DNA of 64,000 nt from Bremia lactucae (lineage: Eukaryota > Oomycota > Peronosporomycetes > Peronosporales > Peronosporaceae). Within the stretch, counting starts at the first letter, position 1. Each line of letters starts with the position of its first letter. A model generated the notes under the pieces. That model made no database searches, was not told the origin of the DNA, and saw only the letters and a program-made list of their open reading frames with translations. The stretch is taken from positions 3,860,267 to 3,924,266 of the forward strand of contig NC_090611.1 in the NCBI RefSeq assembly GCF_004359215.1, read 5' to 3'. Below are positions 43,496 through 54,539 of this stretch, one piece after another. The position numbers were made by a program, and so were the translations under genes.

Positions 43496-44240
43496 AGTTG
43501 CGATGGTTTCTTCTTCGACTGACTCATTCTCGAAATAGTTGACGTTTGCACGATCGCGACGATATCCGTTAGCTCGATTATTTTGCTGGTTCCTGTGCTT
43601 GTAACACTACTGATTCGTGTGCCCCAGTTTTTTTTGCAGTACACACACTTTGGTTTATTTGGACGTCGGTTCTGGACGCAAGAAGACCTATGAAATGGCC
43701 GAGCATTGTCGATTTCCATCGGCTCTGGCTCATTGTTTAATTCTCTGGCCACATTTGGTGGACCAGGACGAGGGGTTGTAGCGGTGTGATGATGATAACT
43801 ACCCGAACGTGCGCATTGAAAGTCAAGCACCACAGTAATAGCCTCCGACAGTGTGACATATTCTTAAGTTCTTGTTTTAACCCTTGTTGAATATAGATGA
43901 TTTGGTCTACTTCAGTCATGTGCTCAACTTGCGGAATAATATATCGAAATTTCGCAATGTAGTCCGTTAAGCCTTTGCAATTGGCTTAACTCAGCCGATG
44001 CAGATCGTCTCGAAGACGTTGTTGCAGATCCGCAGGAACGAATTCCTTTTCCACTGCTAGAAAAAACCATTGGCTGAGTGAATTTCTGATTGATGTAGCA
44101 AGAACCATTGTGCTGCTGGTCCTCGCAATGAGCTTTCTATTACAGCAAGTAATTGAGGAGCCATTGCGTCCTAATTCCACTTCGTACCGCGCGCAATAAA
44201 AAATTGCTATAATTGCAAGTAATAAAGTCAAATCGACTCT
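43496..44240 (-). pseudogene. Gag region of element G
   Basis: 43468-43833 contains EPMEIDNARPFHRS and then CVYCKKNWGTR, a zinc knuckle that goes out of frame after the first two cysteines. 43737-43919 has TEVDQIIYIQQGLKQELKN, typical of the capsid C-terminal part. The N-terminal part (43986-44231) is short and broken. The stretch 44240-45059 is leader or decayed gag with no clear frame. Confidence 0.55.
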
Positions 44241-45059
44241 TCGCTTCTTCCGCTTTACGTCGGTATCCTGTCCACCTTAAGCCCACCTTCCTTTTGGGAA
44301 TTTGCCAAATTTTTGATTAACTCTTGTTGTTGCTGTAGCATATGCATCATTTGCTGCATTAGCTTGGAGTTTGAGGGCTCGCCCAGGATGAGAGAAGGAT
44401 GTGTTTGGAACTTTTAAAATACTTAGTTGTTTAACTTATTTAAGTCTCTTAAGCTAAACTGAAGATCCTTCAAAATGGTGCGCTCGGCTTCTTTTAAAAG
44501 TGCGTCTACTTCGTGTAGCAGAGCTGATAAGGTGACCCTTGCTTAGGCAGGCAGGCTTTTTCCTTGGTGAGTTGTTTTGCTAAGATCTTTGCAATGCGTT
44601 CGGTCTTTTGTAAAAACGCAAGTCGATCGTTTGCAGTCTTGCAGACTTCCCACCGTACTCAAAGTGGAAAGCCTTACTGCAGTCGAATGGAATCTGAGTA
44701 TTTGCCTTTCACTTCTTGCTCATAGAACTTAACGATTTACTTTAGCCTTTAGGCGTAATGCGTTAAAGATGTAACCTTATCCCAGTTGGTATTTCACTGA
44801 GTTGAGTCGGACCCAACCTTACACAGACTAAGCGACTATATCTGCCTGACAGACGCTTAGATTTTACAGTGGAAACTGAAAGCCACACACTCAAAACTGC
44901 TACGCAGCGCTTTCAAAAAGAATGGAGCAATTGACTGCGGGCGGAATTTCCCACGCTACAAGCAGTACGTTACTGGCTGCGAGCGGAATCTCTCACGCTA
45001 CAAAGAGTGCCGGGCAATACAACGCAGTGCAGTCCAACGAAGTGCGAACGAAGAATAAG

Positions 45060-45236
45060 CGAGCAGACGGCAGAGACGGGAGCGGACGGCGAAGATGCAA
45101 GCGGACGGCAAAGACGCGAGCGGATGGCGAAGACGCAAGCGGACGGCGAAGACGCGAGCGGATGGCGAAGACGTAAGCGGATGGCGAAGACGCAAGCGGA
45201 CGGCGAAGACGCAAGCGGATGGTGAAGACGCAAGCG
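45060..45236. repeat. 19-bp minisatellite in the leader of element G
   Basis: Just over nine tandem copies of a 19-bp unit, consensus AGCGGACGGCGAAGACGCA, with a few substitutions. Because 19 is not a multiple of 3, three units encode a 19-residue peptide period, and several frames stay open through the array, which explains the overlapping ORFs there. It lies between the 5' LTR and gag of element G. Confidence 0.9.
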
Positions 45237-45259
45237 GAAAACCAACAAGTGCTACTACT

Positions 45260-45470
45260 TGCCAGGAATGAGGGTAAATTACGACTGAATTTAAATTTAG
45301 TTCTACTACCGATGCTTTTGGTACTCTTTAAGGTCTCGCCTATCCTAAATTTAAGTCTTTCTAAGTATCATCTCTCCTAATTGCGCAAACCTTTTTACTG
45401 GTTTTTTTATAATGGCGAATATATAAAATTGAATTAAAGAAAATGAATGGTCCAAAAGATAATTCGAAAT
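45260..45470 (-). repeat. 5' LTR of element G
   Basis: It starts (plus strand) TGCCAGGAATGAGGG and ends GATAATTCGAAAT. Pairs with 39999-40202. Confidence 0.7.
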
Positions 45471-45636
45471 GAGTGGTCAAGGGCTCAGCGAGTTGACTGT
45501 CCTGACAATTATACATAGATTAAGAACACGGACTATTTACAATGTGTTGCTTGCAATTCTGTCCCTTACATCTACATACGAGTATAAGTGCACGTTTACA
45601 AAATTGAACACAAACGTCTTAAACTACACAATATAA

Positions 45637-45953
45637 CTACTCTTGGTCGTTGGATGGACTAAAATTTTGCCATGTTACGATAAATCCAGACTTTTTTGCC
45701 GTTCTATCTACGAGCACGATGCGGTAGAAATTATTGCGCGCAACCCCCAAATGACTTCTTTCGCAAGCCACCTTAAAGATGCAATGGCGTTCCTTTAATA
45801 TCATTGCGAACGGAATTTGTCTCTCGATGAGTCTTGTATCTAGATAATCCCTTCTAGTGGACTTAAATGTGATGGCTTCACTCAAAAAACAGAAGTCGCT
45901 TGAGCAGAAGGATAAAGAATGCAGCTTTTTAAGATTCTTCAGCCGTTGCTTAA
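45637..45953 (-). other. Coding-like frame, no ATG, unknown
   Basis: The minus-strand frame opens after a TGA at about 45960 and runs to a TAG at 45637. It contains KQRLKNLKKLHSLSFCSS, FKSTRRDYLDTRLIERQI, and FYRIVLVDRTAKKSGFIVTW. There is no good ATG; it could be a 3' exon or a remnant. The composition looks protein-like but I recognise no family. Confidence 0.3.
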
Positions 45954-46356
45954 ATTCTCATCACGGAGCTAACTGCTTCGTCAGGAAAGTGAAGTAAAAC
46001 AAAAAAAAACAGCCGTATGAATATCCTCACAGTAACAGCTTAGAAATGGCATAGCCTACTTAACTAAACAGCAATGAGATGGTCTGACGTTATGAAAAGT
46101 CGCAATTTATCTATCAAGTATCTGAATTCGTAGTGGCAGGTCGTAGAAACGCTACAACAATCTCTCTGCCACGGCCTATAGTCCGGGCAGGGTGTGCTCA
46201 ATTGTTTTCATCTGGCGTTCAGTACTATACGTTTCCACATCGCTATAGTGCCTGGCTTGTAAGCTATCCCAACATTCTGACGTATTCATTTCGGCCTTGG
46301 CAACTCGAATTACTCGCTTGATCCGTCATTTGACTTAATATTTAGCGGCGGTTAAT

Positions 46357-47751
46357 ATGTCAGCACAGGACTCGCTATATGGCAACTATACTCTCCATTT
46401 GCGAGTGCATTCGGCCAAGAACTTGCGCGCGGTCACTCGAGGTTTTTACTGCAAATTGTACCTAGGAGATTCGCCCGTCGTCGAGGGTCTTGGACAGCGA
46501 AAATATTTAATCAAAATCGACAAGGATCAAGGTAGCAGTTACCAAACACTCCATACTAAATTGCAATTGACTACCAAGAAAGACTGTCCGGAGTGGAACG
46601 AAAAGTTTCAGCTAAATGTTAGGAACCCGCAACGAGAGGTGCTTACAATCCGTATCAAGAATCACACTTTGATATACAGTCCAACCATTGGGGCGTGTGT
46701 CGTCCTTTTGCGACACCTTCAACTTGGGCAAACCCTTGACAAGTCTTTTCCGCTGTATAAAAAAGATAAACTTAGTGGCGAGATTCGACTGCAATTTTGT
46801 CTTCAGGAACGCGTTCGATCGGCAATTACAAGACGTCGACATTCGCAATCAAGTGAGGAACTGATTCGAAGATTAATGCAAAAACATCAAGCGTTGGAGG
46901 ACGAACATCAACGAAAGTCGGCTTTGGAAAAGGGTTGCAAGAACGACGGAAACGCTGTAGGGTCTACAATTTACAATCAAGAGTGTGACATGGACTTCCT
47001 ACCAAATTCCAAGCATTGTGGAGTGAGTAAAGAGGTTCGTGATATTACGCAGCAGGCGACGAGTTCAAGGGTACATACCAATATCGTGGATAACAAAAAG
47101 CGTGAGACGACTTTATGTTTTCGGAATGGAACTTCTTGTTTTTCAAATCCTACGAAAAATCAAAATATTGGTACGAAGTTTCTATCAATAAAAAAGCGAG
47201 AACAGGTTGTGCGCATTCCTCCGATGACGTCGGATTTCTACGAATCTAGACCATCTATGCGCGAACATCGAGACGAACGTCCATACGGCAAAAAATGGAA
47301 TGAGAAAAGATGGAGTTGTGATGGTAAGCTTTCTAGTTCTAGCTCGAGGAATCGTCAAGAAAAAAACTGTGAAATTTGGTCAGAAAATACATCCGCGTTA
47401 TCTGGAAGCAGAGTCAAAAGTCAACTTTTAAGCCAACAGGGGAACGAGTTTTTCAGCAGGTCAGCGCACTTCGAGGACTCATTTTTGTCATCGTCTCAGG
47501 ATGAGCACCACATTGGCTTTGGTCATCGAGGCGAATCGGCCCAGATGCAAAGGAGACGTGAATGCGCACAAAGGGTTGGCAATGCTCGAGAGAACCACGA
47601 AAACAGCTATTCGTCATCTATATCATCATCAGAATCATCCATGTCGTCGTCTCAAGAGAACAGCTTTTTAGCTTCTATTCAGAGGACAATGAGACAAGCT
47701 CAAGGTTGTGCTATGCATGCTAGAAGGACAGATTTACGCGCTTCCATCTAA
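46357..47751 (+). CDS. C2-domain protein
   Basis: 464 residues, no intron seen. Residues about 10-150 form a C2 domain: YTLHLRVHSAKNLRAVTRGF, YCKLYLGDSP, a KTLHT-like strand, and CPEWNEKFQLNV, the hallmark P-x-WNE-x-F. Most C2 domains bind membranes with or without calcium. The usual calcium-binding Asp cluster is poorly matched, so calcium-independent binding is more likely (inference). Residues about 165-200 are Arg/His/Lys-rich. The rest is low complexity and probably disordered, with a Ser-rich stretch (YSSSISSSESSMSSSQ) near the end. The role is unknown. It stands alone between element G and the sirtuin gene. A GTCATTT about 30 bp before the ATG is only weakly initiator-like. Confidence 0.8.
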   Translation: MSAQDSLYGNYTLHLRVHSAKNLRAVTRGFYCKLYLGDSPVVEGLGQRKYLIKIDKDQGSSYQTLHTKLQLTTKKDCPEWNEKFQLNVRNPQREVLTIRIKNHTLIYSPTIGACVVLLRHLQLGQTLDKSFPLYKKDKLSGEIRLQFCLQERVRSAITRRRHSQSSEELIRRLMQKHQALEDEHQRKSALEKGCKNDGNAVGSTIYNQECDMDFLPNSKHCGVSKEVRDITQQATSSRVHTNIVDNKKRETTLCFRNGTSCFSNPTKNQNIGTKFLSIKKREQVVRIPPMTSDFYESRPSMREHRDERPYGKKWNEKRWSCDGKLSSSSSRNRQEKNCEIWSENTSALSGSRVKSQLLSQQGNEFFSRSAHFEDSFLSSSQDEHHIGFGHRGESAQMQRRRECAQRVGNARENHENSYSSSISSSESSMSSSQENSFLASIQRTMRQAQGCAMHARRTDLRASI

Positions 47752-50484
47752 TCTTCCTTACGATATACCACATACACTCAGATGGATAGGATCGATTATT
47801 AATCTTATGTAGGTAGGAGTATTAGTGACCATTTCCTGAAAATATTGCTAAATTTGCTTCAAGCTCCTTGTGTGTGAAAAACCCATGTTAATTGGCAATT
47901 TACGCGTTATTTCAATCACCATTGCGCTTAATACTAATTTGGCATTTCATAAAAAAAAATATTTTTGCTATTTTGCGGAAATTGGCTGCTTAAGTTTGGG
48001 AAATACAAGTTTGTAATTATGAGTAGATACAAATATCCCCCGCATGTATTGTAGTGGTTGGTAGCATGCAAGTAGTACATGTGGTGTCAAGGGCTGTTAA
48101 GACTGTCAAATTAGAAAATAGCAAAGGACACTTTAAAATAGAGAAATCATATCGCTTTTATTTGAGCAGACATATTTCAAACAATAGAGGTTCACAGATT
48201 GATATCCAGATGGCAGAGTAAAACACTTGGGCATCAACACATTAATATATCCATTTCAAGAAAATGATTTGGTAACTTTTAAGCTTGATATTATTTAGCA
48301 ATTTTTGAAATTTGTCGACAAATATAAACCTGCGAAGACAGACATCATTAGGGAGTGATCAAATTTTGGACAAACTGCTACCAATGTGACGTTACGAGTC
48401 AAAATATTTCGATAAATTTGTGTTACACAGAAATATGCTCAGACCTTAGTTTCAGAAATTAGTCATATACATTCCAAGAGATCTTTAATTGTCGTTTTGT
48501 CAAGACGTAAAACCAAAGCGGTTTGTATCAAAATTTTGGTAAATACACATAAATCAGGGCTCAAGGACTTCTGCAATGTCATTGTGAGGCAATAACTGCT
48601 ACCTACCGACTACAGAATCTATATTAAACGTTCAAATCCCCATAAATATCTCGTTGTCACATAGTGATACATGCTGACCGGACTTCCTGTGACATGGATA
48701 CGTTCGAATCCAAGGCCGCCGGGGAGCGATAAAATCTGTGATTTCCAATACTTTTGCTGCTCGCTACGGCGATTTCTCAAACGACCTTAATTTCAATAAT
48801 CCCAACATTCATTTAAAAAATGTGTTGCAAAAATATTAATATATTCTTGCAAGACATTTTCTTCTACTTGATTGTACCTTCGATTAAAGACGTGGGTAGA
48901 CTCCAGCTAAATTAAGCTTTTTCGTAGCCATTCGTTTGCGCTTCTAAGTCGACAAGTTTGCTGTCATTAGTCAAAGTTTATCTAACGCTAGCTTACACGA
49001 TTATGGTCAGGCATCACTGTAAATCCTAAGTACTTAACCTCTGCACTTGAGCATTTGTAGATCATTACGGTTATATATAAAACACGCGTTGCTTTGCAAG
49101 TGTTGAGGCTAAGAAAGCAAAAGCGTTTCTGCAGCATTTCGCCACCAAAATAAGAATTCTTTCTTCGGCAATGATTGCAATATTGATTAAGAATCGACTG
49201 CAATCTTTGCAATAGTAAGAATCTTGAGCCGGTTTGAGCAATAAGCATATGGTGACGACTTCTTCTGTAATGAAAAAGTACTAATCTCAGCATAAGAGCT
49301 TCGCAAGTTGGTTGAAATGCAACGATATTTCTTAAGCAAGCCAGTTCAGCTCAAATCTTAAAGTAAATACATGCTAGAGTTGACAAAAACTTGTTCGCTT
49401 TCTTACAATATTTTTCTTAAGACATCTGTATTTATGCTAAGTAGTTTATCTACCATCGTCTAACCTGTTAGTGAATGACACGTGTTTTTTTCTTAGCCAC
49501 AAAAAGAATCACAGCCTGGTGTCGAACACACCAATCCAGTGGGCCATAAATTATTTTCATCTTTATTCCGCAACAACGCCTTAATTTGTCGTCTTAGCTT
49601 CCTGCAAAAGATGAAGTATGTATAATACGAGTATTTCATTGAGGCGAAGTGCTTATTCCATGTATGTGCAGTCAATTAAGCGAAAGTTCCGGCTTAAAAT
49701 TTCGACCAACGATTAAATTGTATCGGATTCGAGCCCATTAATCAAATTGAACAGGTATAAGAAGTCGCTTTATGGTTTTACCGATCAGCTGAAAATGTAA
49801 ATATTGAGAGAGAGTGTAATTTTTAATTATTTGAGACTTCTAGGTTATCCACAAAACGATCCAAGTACGTGAACATAGTCAGACCCAAGAGCAGAAAAAA
49901 CGACTTTGAGTTATTACCTGCTATTTAAAACATATATTGGTGACTTGGGAAAAGCACGAGAAAACAGCGAAGCCGTGTGTTGTTGCGTAGTTGTGGTAGT
50001 GATGCAATAAGATGCTTAGAATGCCCGTGAAAGTGCCAAGTGGGCCCGCATTAAAACAGTCGCGGAAAATAAATGATTTCTTATAATCTACAACTTCCGA
50101 GCTTTTTTTTTTTTCACGTTCCCTATAATCTTATCGCAATGTCAGCCCCACATAGTGCGAAATTATCATCCTCGGTGTATTCTTTCTGCTGAACTTGCAT
50201 CGAGGACGTAACAATCAGACGTTACGTCAGGATTAAAAATATGCGACCTCTCCATTGTGCCTGTCCAAAATACACCAAGAAAAAGTCTCTCGCAGCAGCT
50301 ACGAGGATCTTAAGTATACAACACTCGTCGTGTTCGCCTTGTCTTCGTACTTTATCGAATCAGGTTGTAAACTAAGAAACCCGTGACACAAAAACGTACC
50401 GTAGTAATAAAAGACCTCACTTGCAGACTCGCCTCATAAAAAATTCAACGTGTCCAGCGTGATAGTATCAAATTAAATCCAATC
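47752..50484. other. Long intergenic region
   Basis: AT-rich, no gene supported. The minus-strand frame 48988-49293 ends with KCSSAEVKYLGFTVMPDHNR, faintly like the RT segment K-x-EF---V-FLG, and might be an old retroelement scrap. No other structure was seen. Confidence 0.4.
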
Positions 50485-52281
50485 ATGATGACGCTGTCTG
50501 ACCGACCTCGTCGAAAAGCAAAACGAACGGACGTGGATTACGCCGTTCTATCCTCGGGTCAACAGATCCCCGAGTATTCAGACGAGAACGACGACTCGAA
50601 CGACGAAAGTTACGGCTCAAACTATCGAAAGAAGCGTCGCAAGCAAAAGACCGAGTGTTTCATTTGCCATCGACCACCCCGAACGTACAAACGGACTATG
50701 CTTCAATGTGACAGCTGTTCGCGACTGTAAGTTTTTTTTTTCATTTCTTCCATTTTTTTTCATTTCTAAAATGAAGGGATACGATTTTAATCCTTATAGC
50801 TACCATGCCGCGTGTGGCAAGCCATTTCAGTCCGCTTCGATTTTAGGCAACACAAGCTGTTACGAATGTCTTCAAGAAGCCAAAGTAGACTCGTTAAGTG
50901 CTCTTCCTCGCGAACCTTTAAATTCCATTGCGGATTTTGTCAAAATTTTGAAAAAAGCCAAGAAAATTCTCATCATTGCTGGAGCAGGAATTAGTGTGTC
51001 ATGTGGGATTCCTGATTTTCGTTCAAAGGATGGCATTTATGCCATGGCACGGAAAATGGACGTCGTGTTGCCGGAACCCGAGTGTTTGTTTCAAATTGAC
51101 TACTTTCGAGACGACCCGGCCCCGTTCTTCGAAGTCGTACGCCATGCGTTTGCCACTTCACCGAAACCGTCATTGACTCATTGGTTTTTTAAACTTCTTC
51201 AAAACAAGAACAAATTGCTTCGTGTGTACACGCAAAACATTGATGGACTTGAACAAGCTGCTGGCGTAACGCGGTGCATTCCTTGTCACGGTAGTTTTGC
51301 TTATTCAGCGTGCATGCGCTGCAAGAAGCGGATGTTAACAAGTTCATTAATGCCAGTGATTCAAGCTGGCATTGTTCCATCTTGTTCCGAAGCACATTGT
51401 CGGGGTGTTTTCAAGCCTGAAATTACCTTTTTTGGTGAGATGCTTCCGGACAAAGTTAGCACCATGATCACCAAGGATCGAGTACGAGCCGATTTGCTGC
51501 TTGTCATGGGCACATCGTTGAAAGTCGCACCGGTGATGGAAATTCCAAGTTACTTACCGTCACACATTCCGCAAGTGGTGATTAATAAAACGGCATTAAC
51601 GAAAAAAAAATTGAAAGCAAAAGTACGTGTGACGAATGGCATGGTGAATTCAAGGAGTGGCTTTTTGAACGACAAGCTGGAAACACGGGATGAAGAGGAC
51701 TTTGATATGTCACTCTTGGGAAACTGTGATGATATTCTTCGGTACGTATGTGCACAAGCGGGTTGGGAATTGGAGCCACCCGCGCATCAAGTGGAGATGA
51801 CAGAGGCAGCAACTTTAGAGAATCAAGTCGTTTTGCATGAAAATACTTGTCGAAAGCGCGTTTATTGTTTTGGTACATGCCAATGCAAGAATAAATTAGC
51901 GACTAATATGGACAAGAAGGATGAAGGACAGGATGAGGAGCAAGAGAAAGAAGAGCTACACGACATTGCATGGTACGTTAAATAATCGAGGGTGTTTGAT
52001 TCATTGTTTTGACGCAACGACTTGATGTAAATTGGCGTGAATAAGTAGCAATTACTGCAGACAACGAATTGATACGGAGGCCGAGCCAATCATTGGCTCC
52101 AAGACTGTGCACTATCATTGCAAGTACGTCTTGTGAGACTTTGTTTTAAAGAATTTGATGAATTTAAAAAAGTACTTGTGCTTGCAGCGATTGCTTTGAT
52201 TACGATTTGTGTGGCGAGTGCTATCTTATGAGAAAAGACAAGCACAAGGGGGGCAGGCATCGATTCTCGCAGTGTTTATAG
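50485..52281 (+). CDS. PHD-SIR2-ZZ protein (class I sirtuin-type deacetylase)
   Basis: Four exons by my reading: 50485-50726, 50800-51972, 52049-52123, 52188-52281; introns of 73, 76 and 64 nt, all GT-AG; 527 residues. A PHD finger has C58-x2-C61, C75-x2-C78, H83-x2-C86, C101-x2-C104; intron 1 splits it before Y82. The sirtuin domain (about 120-460) has GAGISVSCGIPDFRS, TQNIDGLEQ, catalytic H244 in CHGSF, and zinc cysteines C252, C255, C276, C281. It resembles SIRT1-type enzymes, which remove acyl groups from lysine using NAD. A C-terminal ZZ finger has C472, C475, C496, C499, C505, C508, H516, H521. Nuclear chromatin work is inferred. Without splicing of intron 2 the frame would end at 51985 and lose the ZZ. 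Confidence 0.88.
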
Positions 52282-52763
52282 GGTTGAAGGCTTTGCCTGA
52301 AACTTTCAAGATAAATGCTCTACCAATTTCTTTAATCAAATAAAAAAAGGCTGTAATTGTAGAATTTCCGGATTTTTGAATACAATTGGTATGAAAGTGT
52401 ACCTAAAGTTACGCTTACTTTGTGAAGAGACAAACCTCCTCTAATTTACATGAATTCAAAAAGGAATTGAAATTAACGTTTTACAATTTAAAATTGCTTG
52501 GCTTGATTTAATATATCTTACATATTCAATTGGCTCATGAAGCCGCAGAAGTCGTCAATGACGTATGAGTTTTTGACTCCATAGTCTTCCTGCCTACTTG
52601 ATCTCGTACAGAAACTTCTAATTCCAATACTATCTGGCTCCGTGTTTCGCATTTAACTTACGCCTGTCGTCGACGAGAACCTCCATACCTAGCGGTACAC
52701 GCAGATAAATCTCTAAATGCTCATCCTTGCCTTGACGGAGGTGCAGGCACGCGCCGATTCCTT
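52282..52763. other. 3' flank of the sirtuin gene
   Basis: No gene seen; AT-rich, ending at the 5' LTR of element C. Confidence 0.4.
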
Positions 52764-53294
52764 TGTATTGGGCTAAAGTTGCTCTAATGTTACACAGTTT
52801 CCGTTAAGTACACTTAGTGTACTTAACAGGATGGTCAATTACTTCAAAAAGGTAATTAGACCCAGCACTCGGGTGTGGTTCTCATTTGTGACCAACCCTT
52901 GTGTATGTGATGCACATGGGTGCATTCACATTAGGAGGGATGACGGCTAGCGTCATCCGTTGCGCGAGATATCTAGTAAGATATGCTCGCAGTACATGTT
53001 AGTGTTGTCGACAGAGATGACACTTTTGGATTGGTTAGAAATAGGTTTTTAGATTTAATGCGATTAAATATATACTATTTTGAAAACTACTTCTTACTTG
53101 GTAAGTGCGTACGAAAGCTGGATCACCGCTCCCGTGATGACACGAATATCAAAGAACTTAGTGCGTTAGGTAAGGTCGGTAAGGCGCCCACCACAACAAC
53201 CTCACTGCACGCGAGAGTGGACGGTCAAACCGCTTCCTCTCTGTTCTAGGGTATCTAAGTAGAGCTAGGCCGCATTAAGACGTGCCCGCCTACA
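52764..53294 (+). repeat. 5' LTR of element C
   Basis: It starts TGTATTGGGCTAAAGTT and ends CCGCCTACA. It contains the inverted repeat GGATGACG...CGTCATCC and the palindrome-like GTACACTTAGTGTAC. It is followed by the primer-binding site TGGTAGCACT at 53297-53306. Confidence 0.8.
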
Positions 53295-53296
53295 CT

Positions 53297-53306
53297 TGGT
53301 AGCACT
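53297..53306 (+). promoter_or_regulatory. Primer-binding site of element C
   Basis: TGGTAGCACT, two bases inside the LTR; identical to the sites in A and H. Confidence 0.6.
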
Positions 53307-53339
53307 TGTAATCTTTCCCGCGACCCGCATCTCTGAGCG

Positions 53340-54450
53340 GGTACGTGGATGAGCCTCAACATCGAATGAGCTCATTTCCAACATCGAAAAGGCTCATTTC
53401 CCACACCTTTCCGAACATCATCCGGAGGTGAAAGAACACTTGGCGCCGGGAATTGTCGAACAAGCCCTGGCAAGGTTCTTGGGTAGTCCTCCTGAGCGAC
53501 ATGTTGCTCAGTTCGAGCAGTTTGAGGTAAACGTGCTCGGACAGCGGAGAGCCGCGTCCGAGGCACAAAGCCATGCTGCGGCGGAGTCTGTCACCCAGAC
53601 TTAGGCTGAGCTGAGGCATGAGCAGGCTCGGGGCGAGGCTCTCAACAGGTTTGTTGAGATGCTTTCTGCCCGGACTCATCAGACGAGGCCCATTCGGAAG
53701 GACCTTCCCAAGTTCGATGGAGCTGCAGCGCACACAATTGTCGACTGGCTGTGAGCCGTGGAGCAATGCAAATTCGCGCTGCACATCGAGGACGACAGCC
53801 GGGTGGTGTCGTAAGCAATGTCGCATCTGCGATGTAAGGCCTCAAAGTGGGCTTTCTCAGCGCTTATGGCGGACGTTAAGGCGTTCCCTGCATGAACGAT
53901 CTTTAAGACAAAAATTCGCGCCATGTACCAGTCGACGAACAACGAAGTACTCCTTCAGGGGCGCTTCTTTGGAGCGCGACAGTGAAGCAATTTCTGCAGG
54001 GTTAGTTGCAAGAGATGCGCTCGCTGTCGGCGTCCATTACCTTAGGTCCGATTCCGGAGCACGTTGAGGTGCCCACGTTTATGAACGGACTACGGCATGG
54101 CCCATCGCGACAAGCCCTTTTAAGAAAGGAGCCGTGGACAATGAAAAAAATAATCCAAATTGACTTGGTTGAGGAGCAATCCTACAATAGTGCCTCGGCG
54201 ACAGCTTGGTATAGGCCGTCAGCCGAGAGGTCAGATGCCACTCCCATGGTGTTGGGCAATGCAGACGTTGTCTGTTACAAATGTGGCAAGCGCGGCCATA
54301 TGATGGCTTGCTATGCCAGGGCACCTGCTAAGGCAAAGATGCCCAGCAAGAGAACTCCCATCCAAAAGGGCGATGGCAAGAACCAGCGTGCAAGACGCAT
54401 TAGTTCTGCATCGACCACTGAGGGGTCGGGAAATGCAGGAGCGCAGTAGG
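53340..54450 (+). pseudogene. Gag region of element C
   Basis: The N-terminal two thirds (53340-54005) survive only as short stretches in changing frames. The frame 54006-54449 is clear: PIPEHVEVPTFMNGLRHGPS, then ATAWYRPSAERSDATPMVLG, and the nucleocapsid knuckle CYKCGKRGHMMAC. The knuckle has lost one residue between His and the last Cys (C-x2-C-x4-H-x3-C instead of x4), which should impair zinc binding. Confidence 0.75.
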
Positions 54451-54539
54451 AACGGGATGCCCTACTGACGCGGACTCTGAAGCTACCCCTAAGCTCAGAT
54501 TTTTCGAACAAATGGGTAGTATAGTTCCTGAGGTACCAA

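Larger units (their letters stand above)
39999..45470 (-). mobile_element. Ty3/gypsy element G
   Basis: Two directly repeated LTRs (39999-40202 and 45260-45470) enclose, on the minus strand, gag, protease, RT, RNase H and integrase. It is a different lineage from elements A-D and H: the LTRs are only about 205 bp, the protease has DSGAT and the RT has YLDD. The frames are broken in several places but key catalytic residues survive, so decay seems younger than in the other elements. Confidence 0.8.

Noticed and set aside
45060..45236. Regularly repeated units that might suggest a CRISPR-like array
   Set aside because: Units are directly joined with no spacers and the genome is eukaryotic; it is a minisatellite.
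44922..45248. Several overlapping ORFs on both strands with Arg/Asp/Ala repeats
   Set aside because: They are produced by the 19-bp minisatellite, which has no stop codons in several frames; not genes.
48988..49293. Minus-strand frame with a faint RT-like ending
   Set aside because: Only one short motif resembles RT; no neighbouring pol domains, so it is mentioned only as a possible scrap.
50708..50799. An ATG at 50708 that would start the sirtuin without the PHD finger
   Set aside because: It lies in exon 1 in a different frame and reads through the intron; splicing at GTAAGT and TATAG restores a perfect Cys4-His-Cys3 PHD finger.
53356..53942. Long minus-strand frames opposite gag of element C
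   Set aside because: They mirror the gag codons; the sense strand holds the gag-type residues.
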